A stretch of DNA of 64,000 nucleotides from Nocardia macrotermitis (GCF_009604405.1 NZ_WEGK01000009.1:248001-312000), one strand, 5' to 3'. Numbered from the stretch's first letter, positions 51,255 to 60,038 are shown. Numbers and translations: made by a program. Notes: a model not told the origin generated them from the sequence alone.

Positions 51255-53180
51255 GTGTGTGGCCTGCTCGGATTTCTGACCGCCGATGTGGCGACCGACG
51301 AGGTCGTGCACCAGGTGTACGAGGCGCTGCAATGTGGACGTCACCGGGGGCCCGACGAGCGCGGGACCTGGCACGACGAGCACATCATCCTGGGTTTCAA
51401 CCGGCTGTCGATCATCGACATCGAGCATTCGCACCAGCCGCTGCGCTGGGGCCCGCCGGAGAGTCCGGAGCGGTACGCGCTCGCGTTCAACGGGGAGATC
51501 TACAACTACCTGGAGCTGCGTGAGCAGCTGACAGCCGAGCACGACGCGCAGTTCCGCACCGAGGGCGACGGCGAGTCGATCGTCGCGGCGTACCACTTCT
51601 GGGGCACCGAGGCGTTCTCGCGGCTGCGCGGCATGTTCGCCTTCGCGATCTGGGACACCGAGACCCGGCAGCTGGTCATCGCGCGCGACCGGTTCGGCAT
51701 CAAGCCGCTGTTCGTCGCGACGGGTCCGGGCGGCACCGCGTACGCGAGCGAGAAGAAGAGCCTGCTCGAACTGCTGGGGCCGCTGGGGCTGTCGCGGACG
51801 ATCGATGTGCGGGCGGTCGAGCACTACACGGTGTTGCAGTACGTGCCCGAGCCCGAGACCCTGCACGCGGATGTGCGGCGTCTCGAATCCGGTTGTTACG
51901 CAACGCTGACGCCGGGCGAGCAGCCGAAGATCACCCGGTACTTCGAGCCCAGGTTCCGGGTGCGCCCGTTCGCGGCCAACAGCGCCGAGCAGCGGTATCG
52001 CGAAATCGCCGACGTACTGCGGGATTCGGTCGCCAAGCACATGCGCGCGGACGTGACGGTCGGCGCGTTCCTGTCCGGCGGTATCGATTCCACCGCGACC
52101 GCGGCGCTGGCGATCCAGCACAATCCGAACCTGCTGACCTTCACCTCGGCCTTCGAACGCGAGGGTTACTCCGAGGCCGACGTGGCCGCCGAGACCGCCG
52201 AAGCGATCGGCGCGAAGCATTTCATCCGGATGGTGAGCCCGGAGGAGTACGCCGCCGCGATCCCCGAAATCGTCTGGTACCTGGACGATCCCGTCGCCGA
52301 CCCGGCGCTGGTGCCGCTGTACTTCGTGGCCAAGGAGGCGCGCAAGCACGTCAAGGTGGTGCTCTCGGGCGAGGGCGCGGACGAGTTGTTCGGCGGATAC
52401 ACGATCTACCGGGAACCGTTGTCGCTGAAGCCTTTCGAGTATCTGCCGCGGGGCGCGCGCAAGCTGCTGGGCAAGCTGTCGGACCGGATTCCCGAGGGCA
52501 CCCGGGGCAAGAGCCTGCTGCATCGCGGATCGCTGCCCCTCGAGGAGCGCTACTACGGCAACGCACGCAGTTTCAGCGACGCCCAATTGCGTTCGGTACT
52601 GCGCGATTTCCGGCCCGAGTGGACCCACCAGGACGTCACCGCGCCGATCTACGCCCGCTCGCGCGGCTGGGATCCGGTGGCGCGCATGCAGCATCTGGAC
52701 CTGTTCACCTGGTTGCGCGGGGACATCCTGGTCAAGGCCGACAAGATGACCATGGCCAACTCCCTCGAACTGCGGGTCCCGTTCCTGGACCCCGAGGTGT
52801 TCGCGATCGCCGAACAGCTGCCGTACGAGCAGAAGATCACCCCCGAGACCACCAAGTACGCGCTGCGCCGGGCACTCGAGGAGATCGTCCCGCCACACGT
52901 GCTGCACCGCCCCAAGCTGGGTTTCCCGGTGCCACTGCGGCATTGGCTGCGCGGCCCGGAACTGTACGACTGGGCCGCCGGGCAGATCGCCGAATCACAG
53001 ACCGACCACCTGCTGAACAAGGCCGCGATCACCGCCATGCTCGAGGCACACCGCACCGGCACGGTCGACCACAGCCGCCGACTGTGGACGGTACTGGTGT
53101 TCATGGTCTGGCACGGCATCTTCGTCGAGGACCGCATCAAACCCGCCATCGAGGAACCCACCTACCCGGTCCGCCTGTAA
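51255..53180 (+). CDS. asnB: Asparagine synthase (glutamine-hydrolysing) AsnB
   Basis: Class B asparagine synthetase of 641 aa. The GTG at 51255 is fixed by the catalytic cysteine, which must be residue 2 after Met removal (CGLLGFL). The N-terminal glutaminase domain (FNGEIYNYLELR, GDGESIVAAY) is followed by the synthetase domain with PP-loop GAFLSGGIDSTATAAL and GEGADELFGGY. It corresponds to Rv2201; in mycobacteria such enzymes also affect amidation-related envelope traits and antibiotic tolerance. An in-frame start at 51192 is rejected because it would bury the catalytic Cys. Confidence 0.94.
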   Translation: MCGLLGFLTADVATDEVVHQVYEALQCGRHRGPDERGTWHDEHIILGFNRLSIIDIEHSHQPLRWGPPESPERYALAFNGEIYNYLELREQLTAEHDAQFRTEGDGESIVAAYHFWGTEAFSRLRGMFAFAIWDTETRQLVIARDRFGIKPLFVATGPGGTAYASEKKSLLELLGPLGLSRTIDVRAVEHYTVLQYVPEPETLHADVRRLESGCYATLTPGEQPKITRYFEPRFRVRPFAANSAEQRYREIADVLRDSVAKHMRADVTVGAFLSGGIDSTATAALAIQHNPNLLTFTSAFEREGYSEADVAAETAEAIGAKHFIRMVSPEEYAAAIPEIVWYLDDPVADPALVPLYFVAKEARKHVKVVLSGEGADELFGGYTIYREPLSLKPFEYLPRGARKLLGKLSDRIPEGTRGKSLLHRGSLPLEERYYGNARSFSDAQLRSVLRDFRPEWTHQDVTAPIYARSRGWDPVARMQHLDLFTWLRGDILVKADKMTMANSLELRVPFLDPEVFAIAEQLPYEQKITPETTKYALRRALEEIVPPHVLHRPKLGFPVPLRHWLRGPELYDWAAGQIAESQTDHLLNKAAITAMLEAHRTGTVDHSRRLWTVLVFMVWHGIFVEDRIKPAIEEPTYPVRL

Positions 53181-53225
53181 CGGTCGCCGTTCCGTCGGCC
53201 GACCACACAACATACCCTGATCGGC

Positions 53226-53474
53226 ATGCACATCAGGGGGATCGAATTCACTCCCGACGAGGCCGACCCGCAGCGGGTGACGCTGACCCGAGGGCTGTCG
53301 GGCGAGGCTTCCAGGGTCGAGATCAGCTATCGGATCGAGGGCGGGCTCACCGGCAGCCGGGTGGTGCAACGCTCGGCGGCCACGTTCGCGCACCTGCGGA
53401 GCGGGCCGACGCTGTTGTTCGCGGACGGCTTCATGCCGCACCCGCTGCCGGGGAGAATTTCCGATGCCCCGTGA
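53226..53474 (+). CDS. Small hypothetical protein
   Basis: An 82-aa protein beginning MHIRGIEFTPDEAD. It has a beta-rich pattern (RVTLTRGLSG, RVEISYRIEGG) and no membrane or signal segment. It starts 45 nt after asnB and ends about 100 nt before the phosphatase gene, in the same direction. I do not recognise a family. Confidence 0.5.
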   Translation: MHIRGIEFTPDEADPQRVTLTRGLSGEASRVEISYRIEGGLTGSRVVQRSAATFAHLRSGPTLLFADGFMPHPLPGRISDAP

Positions 53475-53571
53475 ACATCCGCGGGACACGGACTGCACCC
53501 GCGCCCACCGGTTCACCTGGTATTCGCCGCGCCGTAGCCGCAGCAGCACCGAATCAGGGTTAGCTGGATTC

Positions 53572-55215
53572 ATGGCGGAGGATCAGGGTTCCAGCGGCGA
53601 CACCGGATCCGGGGCCGTCGAGGAGACGGCATCGGCTCGCGGTGTGAGTCGGCGGTGGCTGTTCGGCGCGTCGGCGGGGGCCGCGGTCGCCGGACTCGCG
53701 GTCGGGGCGGGCGGGGCCACCGCATTGCGCGGCGACGGCGAGAGCCGGGCCGCCGAATTCTGGCCGCGCTCACCGGATCTGGTGATGAGCGCGGACAGCA
53801 CTGCCGCGCCGCATGTTTCGGGTCTGCATCTGCAATACGGGGCCGATGCGGCGCACGAGGCGGTGATCTCCTGGTACACAACCGCTTCGGTGCGTAATCC
53901 GATGGTGCGTTACGGCACGGCCGCGGCCGGATTCGGGACGACGACGCAGGCACAGACCCGCACCTATCGGGACAGCAAGTCCGGTGTGGAGATCACCGCC
54001 CATCATGCGCGACTGACCGGGCTGACCCCCGATACCGACTACGTCTACGCCGCCGGGCACGACGGCGCGCCGCCGGAACTGGGCACCCTGCGGACCGCGC
54101 CGAGCGGGCGAGCGGCGTTCCGGTTCACCAGCTTCGGTGATCAGGGCACGCCGACGCTGGGCAAACTCACCAACGGCGCGTACGTCAACGACAATCTCGG
54201 CTCGCCGTTCGCCGGGGACGTCACCGCCGGAATCGAGCGCGTGGCACCGCTGTTCAACCTCGTCAACGGCGATCTGTGCTACGCGAACCTGGCCACCGAC
54301 CGCATCCGCACCTGGAACGACTGGTGGGCCAACAACTCTCGCTCGGCGCGTTATCGGCCGTGGATGCCCGCGCCCGGCAATCACGAGAACGAACTCGGCA
54401 ACGGGCCGATCGGGTATCAGGCGTTCCAGACCTACTTCACCGTGCCCGATTCGGGCAGCGAGGAACTCGCCCGGGGGCTGTGGTACTCGTTCACCGTCGG
54501 CGGCGTGCGCGTCATCGCGCTGGCCAACGACGACATCTGCTATCAGGACGCAGGCAGCAGTTATGTGCGCGGCTATTCCGGCGGCGCCCAGAAGCGTTGG
54601 CTGGAAAGCGAATTGACCAAGGCGCGCGCGGATCGCGGGATCGACTGGGTGGTGGTGTTCATGCACCAGACCGCGATCTCCTCGGCCGACAAATTCAACG
54701 GCGCCGATCTGGGGATCCGGCAGGAATGGCTGCCGCTGTTCGACAAGTACCAGGTCGATCTGGTGCTGGCCGGACACGAACACCATTACGAGCGTTCACA
54801 TCCCGTGCGCGGGGTGCTGGGCACCGACACCCTCACCCCGAAACCGGCGGACACCCGCACCGATCTCATCGATACCACCAAGGGCACGGTCCACCTGGTG
54901 ATCGGCGGCGGCGGCACCTCGGCGCCGTCCAACGCCCTGTTCTTCCCCGACGAGCAGTGCCGCGTGGTCACCACGGTCGGCGCGACGGACTCCGGCACCG
55001 GTAAGAAAACCCCCGTCTACGTGCAGGAACAAGCCCCCTGGTCGGCCTTCAAGGATTCCGAGCACCCCTACGGTTTCTGCGCCTTCGACGTCGACCCCGG
55101 CACCCCCGGCGGCAACACCACCATCAAGGCCACCTACTACGCCCTCACCGGCCCCACCAACACTCTGAAGGTCGTCGACCACTTCACCCTCACCCGCCCC
55201 CGCTCCGACCGCTGA
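53572..55215 (+). CDS. Tat-exported purple acid phosphatase-like metallophosphoesterase
   Basis: A 547-aa exported phosphoesterase. The N-terminus has a Tat motif (SRRWLFG) before a hydrophobic region. A fibronectin-like purple acid phosphatase N-domain (LQYGADAAHEAVISWYT) is followed by the metal-binding blocks NGDLCYAN, PGNHENE, MHQTA and GHEHHYERS. Members hydrolyse phosphomonoesters; M. tuberculosis Rv2577 has the same plan. The GDL/GNHE/GHEHH set is complete, so it is probably active. ATG 53572 puts the Tat motif about 25 residues in. Confidence 0.88.
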   Translation: MAEDQGSSGDTGSGAVEETASARGVSRRWLFGASAGAAVAGLAVGAGGATALRGDGESRAAEFWPRSPDLVMSADSTAAPHVSGLHLQYGADAAHEAVISWYTTASVRNPMVRYGTAAAGFGTTTQAQTRTYRDSKSGVEITAHHARLTGLTPDTDYVYAAGHDGAPPELGTLRTAPSGRAAFRFTSFGDQGTPTLGKLTNGAYVNDNLGSPFAGDVTAGIERVAPLFNLVNGDLCYANLATDRIRTWNDWWANNSRSARYRPWMPAPGNHENELGNGPIGYQAFQTYFTVPDSGSEELARGLWYSFTVGGVRVIALANDDICYQDAGSSYVRGYSGGAQKRWLESELTKARADRGIDWVVVFMHQTAISSADKFNGADLGIRQEWLPLFDKYQVDLVLAGHEHHYERSHPVRGVLGTDTLTPKPADTRTDLIDTTKGTVHLVIGGGGTSAPSNALFFPDEQCRVVTTVGATDSGTGKKTPVYVQEQAPWSAFKDSEHPYGFCAFDVDPGTPGGNTTIKATYYALTGPTNTLKVVDHFTLTRPRSDR

Positions 55216-55237
55216 GCCCCGTCACCGAACCTGCTTG

Positions 55238-55996
55238 TCAGCGAACGACAAACGCTGCGACGACCAAGGTCAGCGTGGTGCTCAACTCGAGGGCGGCGCC
55301 GAGGATATCGCCGTTCAGTCCGCCGAAACGGGTGACGCAGTGCCGCACCAGGATTCCGGCCGCGATGAGACCGATCGCGGCCGCGAGGATGCCGAGCCAC
55401 CAGCGGCCGGGAACGGCGAAAAACCCTGCGGCGAGGGCGATCACGGCCCACGGCACGGCAACCCGGGGTGACTGTGTCCCGGCGACCAGCGCCCCGAAAC
55501 CCGATCCGGGCGCGGGTTCGTAGCCGCGGCGACAGGCCAACACCACCGCGACCCGCCCGGTCGCGACCGCCGCCCCGATGGCGACCCACCGCCCCGATCC
55601 GGCCAGCGACGCACACGAGAACGCTTGCAGCCCAATGGCGAAGATCATCGCGGCAACACCGAACGGCCCCGCCCCGCCACTCTTCATGATCTCCCGGGCA
55701 CGCTCGGGCGGACCGTAGCTACCGAGCCCGTCGAAGGTGTCGGCGAGCCCGTCCAGGTGCATCCCGCGCGTGATCAACGCCAGCGCCCCCACCACGATCA
55801 ACCCGGCCACCGCGAAACTCGCTCCCGCAACACCCAATACCCACATCAGCCCCGCCGCCGCGGCCCCCAACACGATCCCCACCACCGGAGCCATCGCGAT
55901 CGCCCGAGCCGCCACTGCCCGATCCACCTCGTCCGGCCCCGCCACCGGCAGCACAGTCAACCACGAGAACGCCAGCCGAATCCCGTTCACCCGCAA
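55238..55996 (-). CDS. cobS: Adenosylcobinamide-GDP ribazoletransferase CobS
   Basis: Cobalamin-5'-phosphate synthase of 252 aa, an integral membrane enzyme joining adenosylcobinamide-GDP to alpha-ribazole. The conserved RGMHLDGLADTFDGLGS block and the KSGGAGPFGV segment are present with multiple membrane helices. The TTG at 55996 is preceded by GAGGTGAG; GTG 55990 is an alternative. The start lies 1 nt after the stop of the repeat-filled ORF that separates it from the cobU-cobT gene. Confidence 0.92.
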   Translation of the reverse strand: MRVNGIRLAFSWLTVLPVAGPDEVDRAVAARAIAMAPVVGIVLGAAAAGLMWVLGVAGASFAVAGLIVVGALALITRGMHLDGLADTFDGLGSYGPPERAREIMKSGGAGPFGVAAMIFAIGLQAFSCASLAGSGRWVAIGAAVATGRVAVVLACRRGYEPAPGSGFGALVAGTQSPRVAVPWAVIALAAGFFAVPGRWWLGILAAAIGLIAAGILVRHCVTRFGGLNGDILGAALELSTTLTLVVAAFVVR

Positions 55997-55997
55997 C

Positions 55998-56603
55998 TCA
56001 CCTCACCCTGTCCGTGGTCGCCACATCCCGTCGAATCTCCGGCGAGCCATACCGCCTCGCCAAATCATCTCCAACACAGCACGACCCACCGGCAGGCCAT
56101 ATCGCCTCGCCAGATTCAGCCGAATCGTCGCCAACACAACATGATCCACCGGCAAAGCCATACCGCCCAGCGGGATCCAGCCGAATCGCCTCCAACACAG
56201 CACGACCCACCCGTAGGCCATACCGCCTCGCCCGATCCAGCCGAATCCTCGCCAACACAGCACGGCCCACCGGCAAGCCACGCCGCCCAGCCAGATCCAG
56301 CCGAATCGCCTCCAACACAGCACGACCCACCCGTAGGCCATACCGCCTCGCCCGATCCAGCCGAATCGTCGCCAACACAGCACGGCCCACCGGCAAGCCA
56401 CGCCGCCCAGCCAGATCCAGCCGAATCATCTCGAGCGCAGCACGATCCACCGGAGCATCGACCGCACCGTCCGGCCACGGGCTACCCGCGCTGCTGTCCG
56501 ATCGGCCCCGCAGTGGATCGAACCGACTGTGCGGCAACTCGACCGATCGCCGTATCAGCGGACGGCACATGTGGTCGGGGCGCAACGCGCGGGGGCGGGA
56601 CAT
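55998..56603 (-). CDS. Repeat-encoded ORF filling the cobT-cobS gap (doubtful gene)
   Basis: A 201-codon frame begins 6 nt after the cobU-cobT stop and ends 1 nt before the cobS start, so it fits the operon gap exactly. Most of it is five or more 20-residue repeats with a hydrophobic pattern (VGRAVLEAIRLDLAGRRGLP type), encoded by the 60-bp DNA repeats. One copy has an extra A near 56155 that shifts the frame; without it the same pattern would continue (VDHVVLATIRLNLARRYGLP). Almost every frame is open through the array, so the ORF alone is weak evidence. It may be a decayed repeat protein or non-coding repeat DNA. Confidence 0.35.
   Translation of the reverse strand: MSRPRALRPDHMCRPLIRRSVELPHSRFDPLRGRSDSSAGSPWPDGAVDAPVDRAALEMIRLDLAGRRGLPVGRAVLATIRLDRARRYGLRVGRAVLEAIRLDLAGRRGLPVGRAVLARIRLDRARRYGLRVGRAVLEAIRLDPAGRYGFAGGSCCVGDDSAESGEAIWPAGGSCCVGDDLARRYGSPEIRRDVATTDRVR
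56041..56460. repeat. 60-bp minisatellite with 120-bp higher-order period, about 7 copies
   Basis: Successive 60-bp units from about 56041 to 56460 share the core GATCCAGCCGAATC and CCAACACAGCACG. Units alternate between two types (one with CGTAGGCCATACCGCCTCGC, one with CGGCAAGCCACGCCGCCCAG), giving a 120-bp higher-order period at 56161-56400. One unit near 56100-56160 is 61 bp because of an extra A. Outer units are more diverged, as expected of an array growing from its centre. Confidence 0.95.
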
Positions 56604-56609
56604 CGTCGC

Positions 56610-58547
56610 TCAGGGCGTTGCGGGAGCGGTGTCGTCGGCGGTGCTGACGCCCGCTTCGCCGAAGGTGGCCATTTCGGTGAGAGCGGCGACGGCGGCGCGC
56701 AGCACGGGCAGGGCGGTGACCGCGCCGGAACCCTCGCCGAGCCGCATATCCATCTCGACCAGTGGTTCCAGGCCGAGTTTGGTGAGCGCGGCGCTGTGCG
56801 CGGGTTCGGTCGAGCGATGGCCCGCGACCCACCAGGCCGAGGCGCCGGGCGCGAGCGCGTCGGCGATCAGGGCGGCGGAGGTGACGACCGCGCCGTCCAG
56901 GATCACCGGTGTGCGGCGCACCGCGGCCTGCGCGAGATATCCGGCCATCGCGGCCAGATCCGCGCCGCCCGCGACGCGCAGCAGCGCGACCGGATCGTAC
57001 AGATGCGGCCGGGCCCGCCACATGGCATCACGCACCGCGGCGGCCTTGCGCATCCAGCCCGCGTCATCGATACCGGTACCACGGCCGACCGCGAGCACCG
57101 GCTCGGTATCGGTGATGGTGGCGATGAGAACCGTTGCGGGAGTGGTGTTCCCGATCCCCAGATCTCCGGCGATGAGCAGATCCGCGCCGCCGTCGATCTC
57201 CTCGTCCGCGATCGCGCGCCCGGCCGCCAGCGCGGCGTTCACCTCGGCCTCGGTCAGGGCGTCCTCACGGTCGATGGCACCGCTGGACCGGCGCACCTTG
57301 TACGCCGAGGCGACCGGATCGGTGTCGGCATCCACCGCGATATCCACCACGCGCACGGTCGCGTCCGCGAGCCGGGCCAGGGCGTTCACCGCCGCGCCGC
57401 CCGCCACGATATTGGCCACCATCTGCACGGTGACCTCGCTCGGATAGGCCGAAACCCCGTGTCGCGCAATGCCGTGATCACCCGCGAACACCACCACCCG
57501 GGCCCGCTCGAACTGCCGCGGCGGGCATACGCCCTGGCACGCGGCAACCCAGTTGCCCAACGTCTCCAGCCGTCCCAACGCCCCCGCGGGCTTGGTCAGC
57601 TGTAACTGCCGCTCCTGCGCCCGCACCCGAACGTGCTGATCCGGCGGCGTGGCGATCCCGAAAACCGGTGCCTCGCCGGACAAGTCGTACATCGGGTCGG
57701 CCGCCCCGGGAATCGCGGACACCGCCGCCGAACCGTTCGCCGAATCCTGCGCTCCCCCAACGGAACCCACCGCAGCCAGCGCGCCCGCCCCATCCGGCGC
57801 AACCGCACTGTCCCGCGCGGCCACCTCCTCGCGTGTGCCAAGCGTTCCCGCCGCAGCAACCTGCGCAACGGTTCCACTCCCCGCAGCGCCCACACCGTCC
57901 GGCGCAACCGTGTCCTGTGTAGCGCCTTCCCCCGCAGCGACGCTCCCCTCGGCCGGGTGCTGCCGCGCATCGACCGAAGTGCCTGCCGCAGCGACGTTTC
58001 CGATCTCCCGAACCGGCACCGGAACCCCCGCGACGACGAGGTACACCTCATCGCACAACGCCGCCACCCGCTGATTGAGCGTGCCGATCTCATCGGTGAA
58101 CAACCGCCCCGAGCGCGTACCCGGCAGCACGCCCAGCCCGGTCTCGGGGCTCACGATGACCAGCGACTGCTGGTATCCGGCGATCGCCGCGACCAGTTCC
58201 TCGACGTCCGGCGCGACCGTCCCGCGCGGTGACTCCCAGGCCGCCCGCGCATCGATCCGCCCGGTCAGCCAGGTACCCAGATCATCGATCAGCGTCATCG
58301 GCGTCGGCTCGGCCAACGCACGCACCGGATCGCCCTCGACGACCTGCCAGTCCGCGGGCCGACGCTCCCGATGCGCCGCCACCCGGTCGGCGAAATCACC
58401 ATCGGCGGGATCCACCGCGGCGGTCGCCACATACCGGACCGGACCGGACCGGCCGGCCAGTTCCTCGGCGAACGCCGACTTCCCGGACCGTGTCCCACCG
58501 AGTACCAGCGTCCGCAGCGGCCGCTGCCTCGAAGCATCGTTCAACAC
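56610..58547 (-). CDS. cobT: CobU-CobT fusion: cobinamide kinase/guanylyltransferase and DMB phosphoribosyltransferase
   Basis: A 645-aa fusion for the nucleotide-loop steps of cobalamin synthesis. The CobU part (1-180) has the P-loop LVLGGTRSGKSAFAEELA and the VIVSPETGLGVLPG-like block. A linker of about 85 residues, almost only Ala, Gly, Val, Ser and Thr, follows. The CobT part (from about 285) has KPAGALGRLETLGNW, VVVFAGDHGIARHGVSAYP and GDLGIGNTTPATV. CobU makes adenosylcobinamide-GDP and CobT makes alpha-ribazole phosphate; cobS downstream joins them. I choose GTG 58547; the TTG next to it is possible. No cobalamin riboswitch is visible upstream. Confidence 0.9.
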   Translation of the reverse strand: MLNDASRQRPLRTLVLGGTRSGKSAFAEELAGRSGPVRYVATAAVDPADGDFADRVAAHRERRPADWQVVEGDPVRALAEPTPMTLIDDLGTWLTGRIDARAAWESPRGTVAPDVEELVAAIAGYQQSLVIVSPETGLGVLPGTRSGRLFTDEIGTLNQRVAALCDEVYLVVAGVPVPVREIGNVAAAGTSVDARQHPAEGSVAAGEGATQDTVAPDGVGAAGSGTVAQVAAAGTLGTREEVAARDSAVAPDGAGALAAVGSVGGAQDSANGSAAVSAIPGAADPMYDLSGEAPVFGIATPPDQHVRVRAQERQLQLTKPAGALGRLETLGNWVAACQGVCPPRQFERARVVVFAGDHGIARHGVSAYPSEVTVQMVANIVAGGAAVNALARLADATVRVVDIAVDADTDPVASAYKVRRSSGAIDREDALTEAEVNAALAAGRAIADEEIDGGADLLIAGDLGIGNTTPATVLIATITDTEPVLAVGRGTGIDDAGWMRKAAAVRDAMWRARPHLYDPVALLRVAGGADLAAMAGYLAQAAVRRTPVILDGAVVTSAALIADALAPGASAWWVAGHRSTEPAHSAALTKLGLEPLVEMDMRLGEGSGAVTALPVLRAAVAALTEMATFGEAGVSTADDTAPATP

Positions 58548-58619
58548 GCCAGAACGGTACCAATCCCCGCCCCACCACGACATGCGCGCACCGCCACCTC
58601 ATCCCGATCCACATACCCC

Positions 58620-58670
58620 TTGTCAGGACACACCTGACAGATACATACTCATGTCAGGCAAGTCCTGACA
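58620..58670 (+). promoter_or_regulatory. Promoter flanked by two identical palindromic operators
   Basis: Two perfect 19-bp palindromes of the form TGTCAGG-N5-CCTGACA lie at 58621-58639 and 58652-58670, 31 bp apart (about three helical turns). TTGTCA (58620-58625) fits a -35 element and TACATA or CATACT (58642-58649) a -10. The first site thus covers -35 and the second covers the predicted transcription start. A GAGGAGG ribosome site precedes the ATG at 58689. This is a textbook repression layout. Confidence 0.85.
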
Positions 58671-58688
58671 AACCCCGAGGAGGACCCG

Positions 58689-59054
58689 ATGACCGCGCCG
58701 ACCCCCGCCCCACCCCGCTGCTCCTTCTGCGGCAAACCCCACACCGAGGTGGCGAGGCTCGTCGCCGGTCCCGGCGTGCACATCTGCGACGAATGCATCG
58801 GACTGGCCGCGACGATCACCGAACAGCACCGCGACTCCGACACCCCGAGACCACTCCAGATCTGGGAGTCGATGTCGGACGACGAAATGCTCCAATTCAT
58901 TCCGCGCGTCGCGGCCGCCGCCGATCAGGTCGAGCAGAACCTGCGCGACTGGGTGCAGGAACTGCGTCATCGCAAAGTCACCTGGGCCCGGATCGGCGGG
59001 GCGCTGGGCATCACCCGGCAGTCCGCCTGGGGGCGCTTCTCCGGCGAGGAGTGA
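58689..59054 (+). CDS. ClpX-type C4 zinc-finger / HTH protein
   Basis: A 121-aa protein with two parts. Residues 11-36 form the four-cysteine zinc finger seen at the N-terminus of ClpX (CSFCGK then CDEC, with HICDECI). The C-terminal 30 residues read as a helix-turn-helix (VTWARIGGALGITRQSAWGR). The middle is helical and acidic. There is no AAA+ domain, so it is not ClpX itself. The tandem operators directly upstream suggest it is an autoregulated DNA-binding protein, with the zinc finger serving as dimerisation or sensing module. It converges on the GlxA-type gene, 8 nt away. Confidence 0.83.
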   Translation: MTAPTPAPPRCSFCGKPHTEVARLVAGPGVHICDECIGLAATITEQHRDSDTPRPLQIWESMSDDEMLQFIPRVAAAADQVEQNLRDWVQELRHRKVTWARIGGALGITRQSAWGRFSGEE

Positions 59055-59062
59055 CGCGGGGC

Positions 59063-60019
59063 TCAGGACCCGAAGCGGCGGCGGTACTCGGTGGGCGCGA
59101 TACCGACCTGACGCTGGAAGTGGTGGCGCAGCAGGGCCCCCGAGCCGAACCCACACCGTCCGGCGATAGTCTCGAGGTCCAGCGTGGTCTCCTCCAGCAA
59201 CTGCTTGGCCAGCAGAATGCGTTGCGAGGTCAGCCATTTCACCGGCGTCGTGCCCGCCTCGGCGGCGAAACGACGGGCGAAGGTGCGCGTGGACATGGCC
59301 GAGCGCGAGGCCAGATCCTCCACGGTGTGCGGCAGTTCGAGATGCTCGTTCATCCAGCGCATGGTGTCGCCGAGCGAATCCGAATCACAGTCGGCGACAG
59401 GGCGTTCGATGAACTGCCGCTGCCCGCCGTCCCGCTGCGGCGGCACCACCATGCGGCGGGCGATCTTGTTGGCCACCCCGCTGCCCAGTTCTCGACGCAC
59501 CAGATGCAGGCAGGCATCGATGCCGGCCGCGGTGCCCGCACTGGTGATCACCGCGCCCTCGTCGACGAACAGCACGTCCGGGTCGACCGTGGCCTCGGGA
59601 TACATCCGCGCCAACCGCTCCACATACCGCCAGTGCGTGGTGCATTTGCGGCCGTCGAGCAGTCCGGCCGCACCGGCCAGGAACGCGCCGGAACACACCG
59701 TCAGCACGATCGCCCCGGCCGCGGCCGCATCGCGAACCGCCTGCACCACAACGGGATCGAAGTCCGTCCCGGACCCGAACGGGAAGGCCGGAATCGCGAC
59801 CAGGTCCGCGCCCCGCAACTCCTCCAGCCCGTACTGCGGGGTCACGGTGATCCCCGGCGAACTCGACACCAGCGGCCGCCCCGGCTGCGCCCCGCACACC
59901 CGGAAGTCGAACACCGGTAGCCCGTCCTCACTGCGGTCGAGTCCGAAAACCTCACAGACGACCCCGAATTCGAACATGGCCAGATGTTCATTGAGCACGA
60001 CGGCGACCTTGGACAGCAC
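59063..60019 (-). CDS. GlxA-type transcriptional regulator (DJ-1/PfpI plus AraC HTH)
   Basis: A 318-aa regulator with an N-terminal class I glutamine amidotransferase-like (DJ-1/PfpI) domain, including the nucleophile-elbow-like TVCSGAFLAGAAGLL, and a C-terminal AraC-type pair of HTH motifs (DLASRSAMSTRTFARRF and IAGRCGFGSGALLRHHF). The ligand is unknown. It is divergent from two small genes beginning at 60106, which are candidates for its targets. The GTG at 60019 is chosen. Confidence 0.9.
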   Translation of the reverse strand: MLSKVAVVLNEHLAMFEFGVVCEVFGLDRSEDGLPVFDFRVCGAQPGRPLVSSSPGITVTPQYGLEELRGADLVAIPAFPFGSGTDFDPVVVQAVRDAAAAGAIVLTVCSGAFLAGAAGLLDGRKCTTHWRYVERLARMYPEATVDPDVLFVDEGAVITSAGTAAGIDACLHLVRRELGSGVANKIARRMVVPPQRDGGQRQFIERPVADCDSDSLGDTMRWMNEHLELPHTVEDLASRSAMSTRTFARRFAAEAGTTPVKWLTSQRILLAKQLLEETTLDLETIAGRCGFGSGALLRHHFQRQVGIAPTEYRRRFGS

Positions 60020-60038
60020 CTCACCAGTGTACTTGGCT

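Noticed and set aside
56041..56460. CRISPR-like regular repetition
   Set aside because: The 60-bp units are contiguous with no unique spacers and no cas genes nearby; it is a minisatellite.
58548..58688. Cobalamin riboswitch upstream of the cobU-cobT fusion
   Set aside because: The 141-bp region is too short for the full structure and no B12-box-like sequence is visible.
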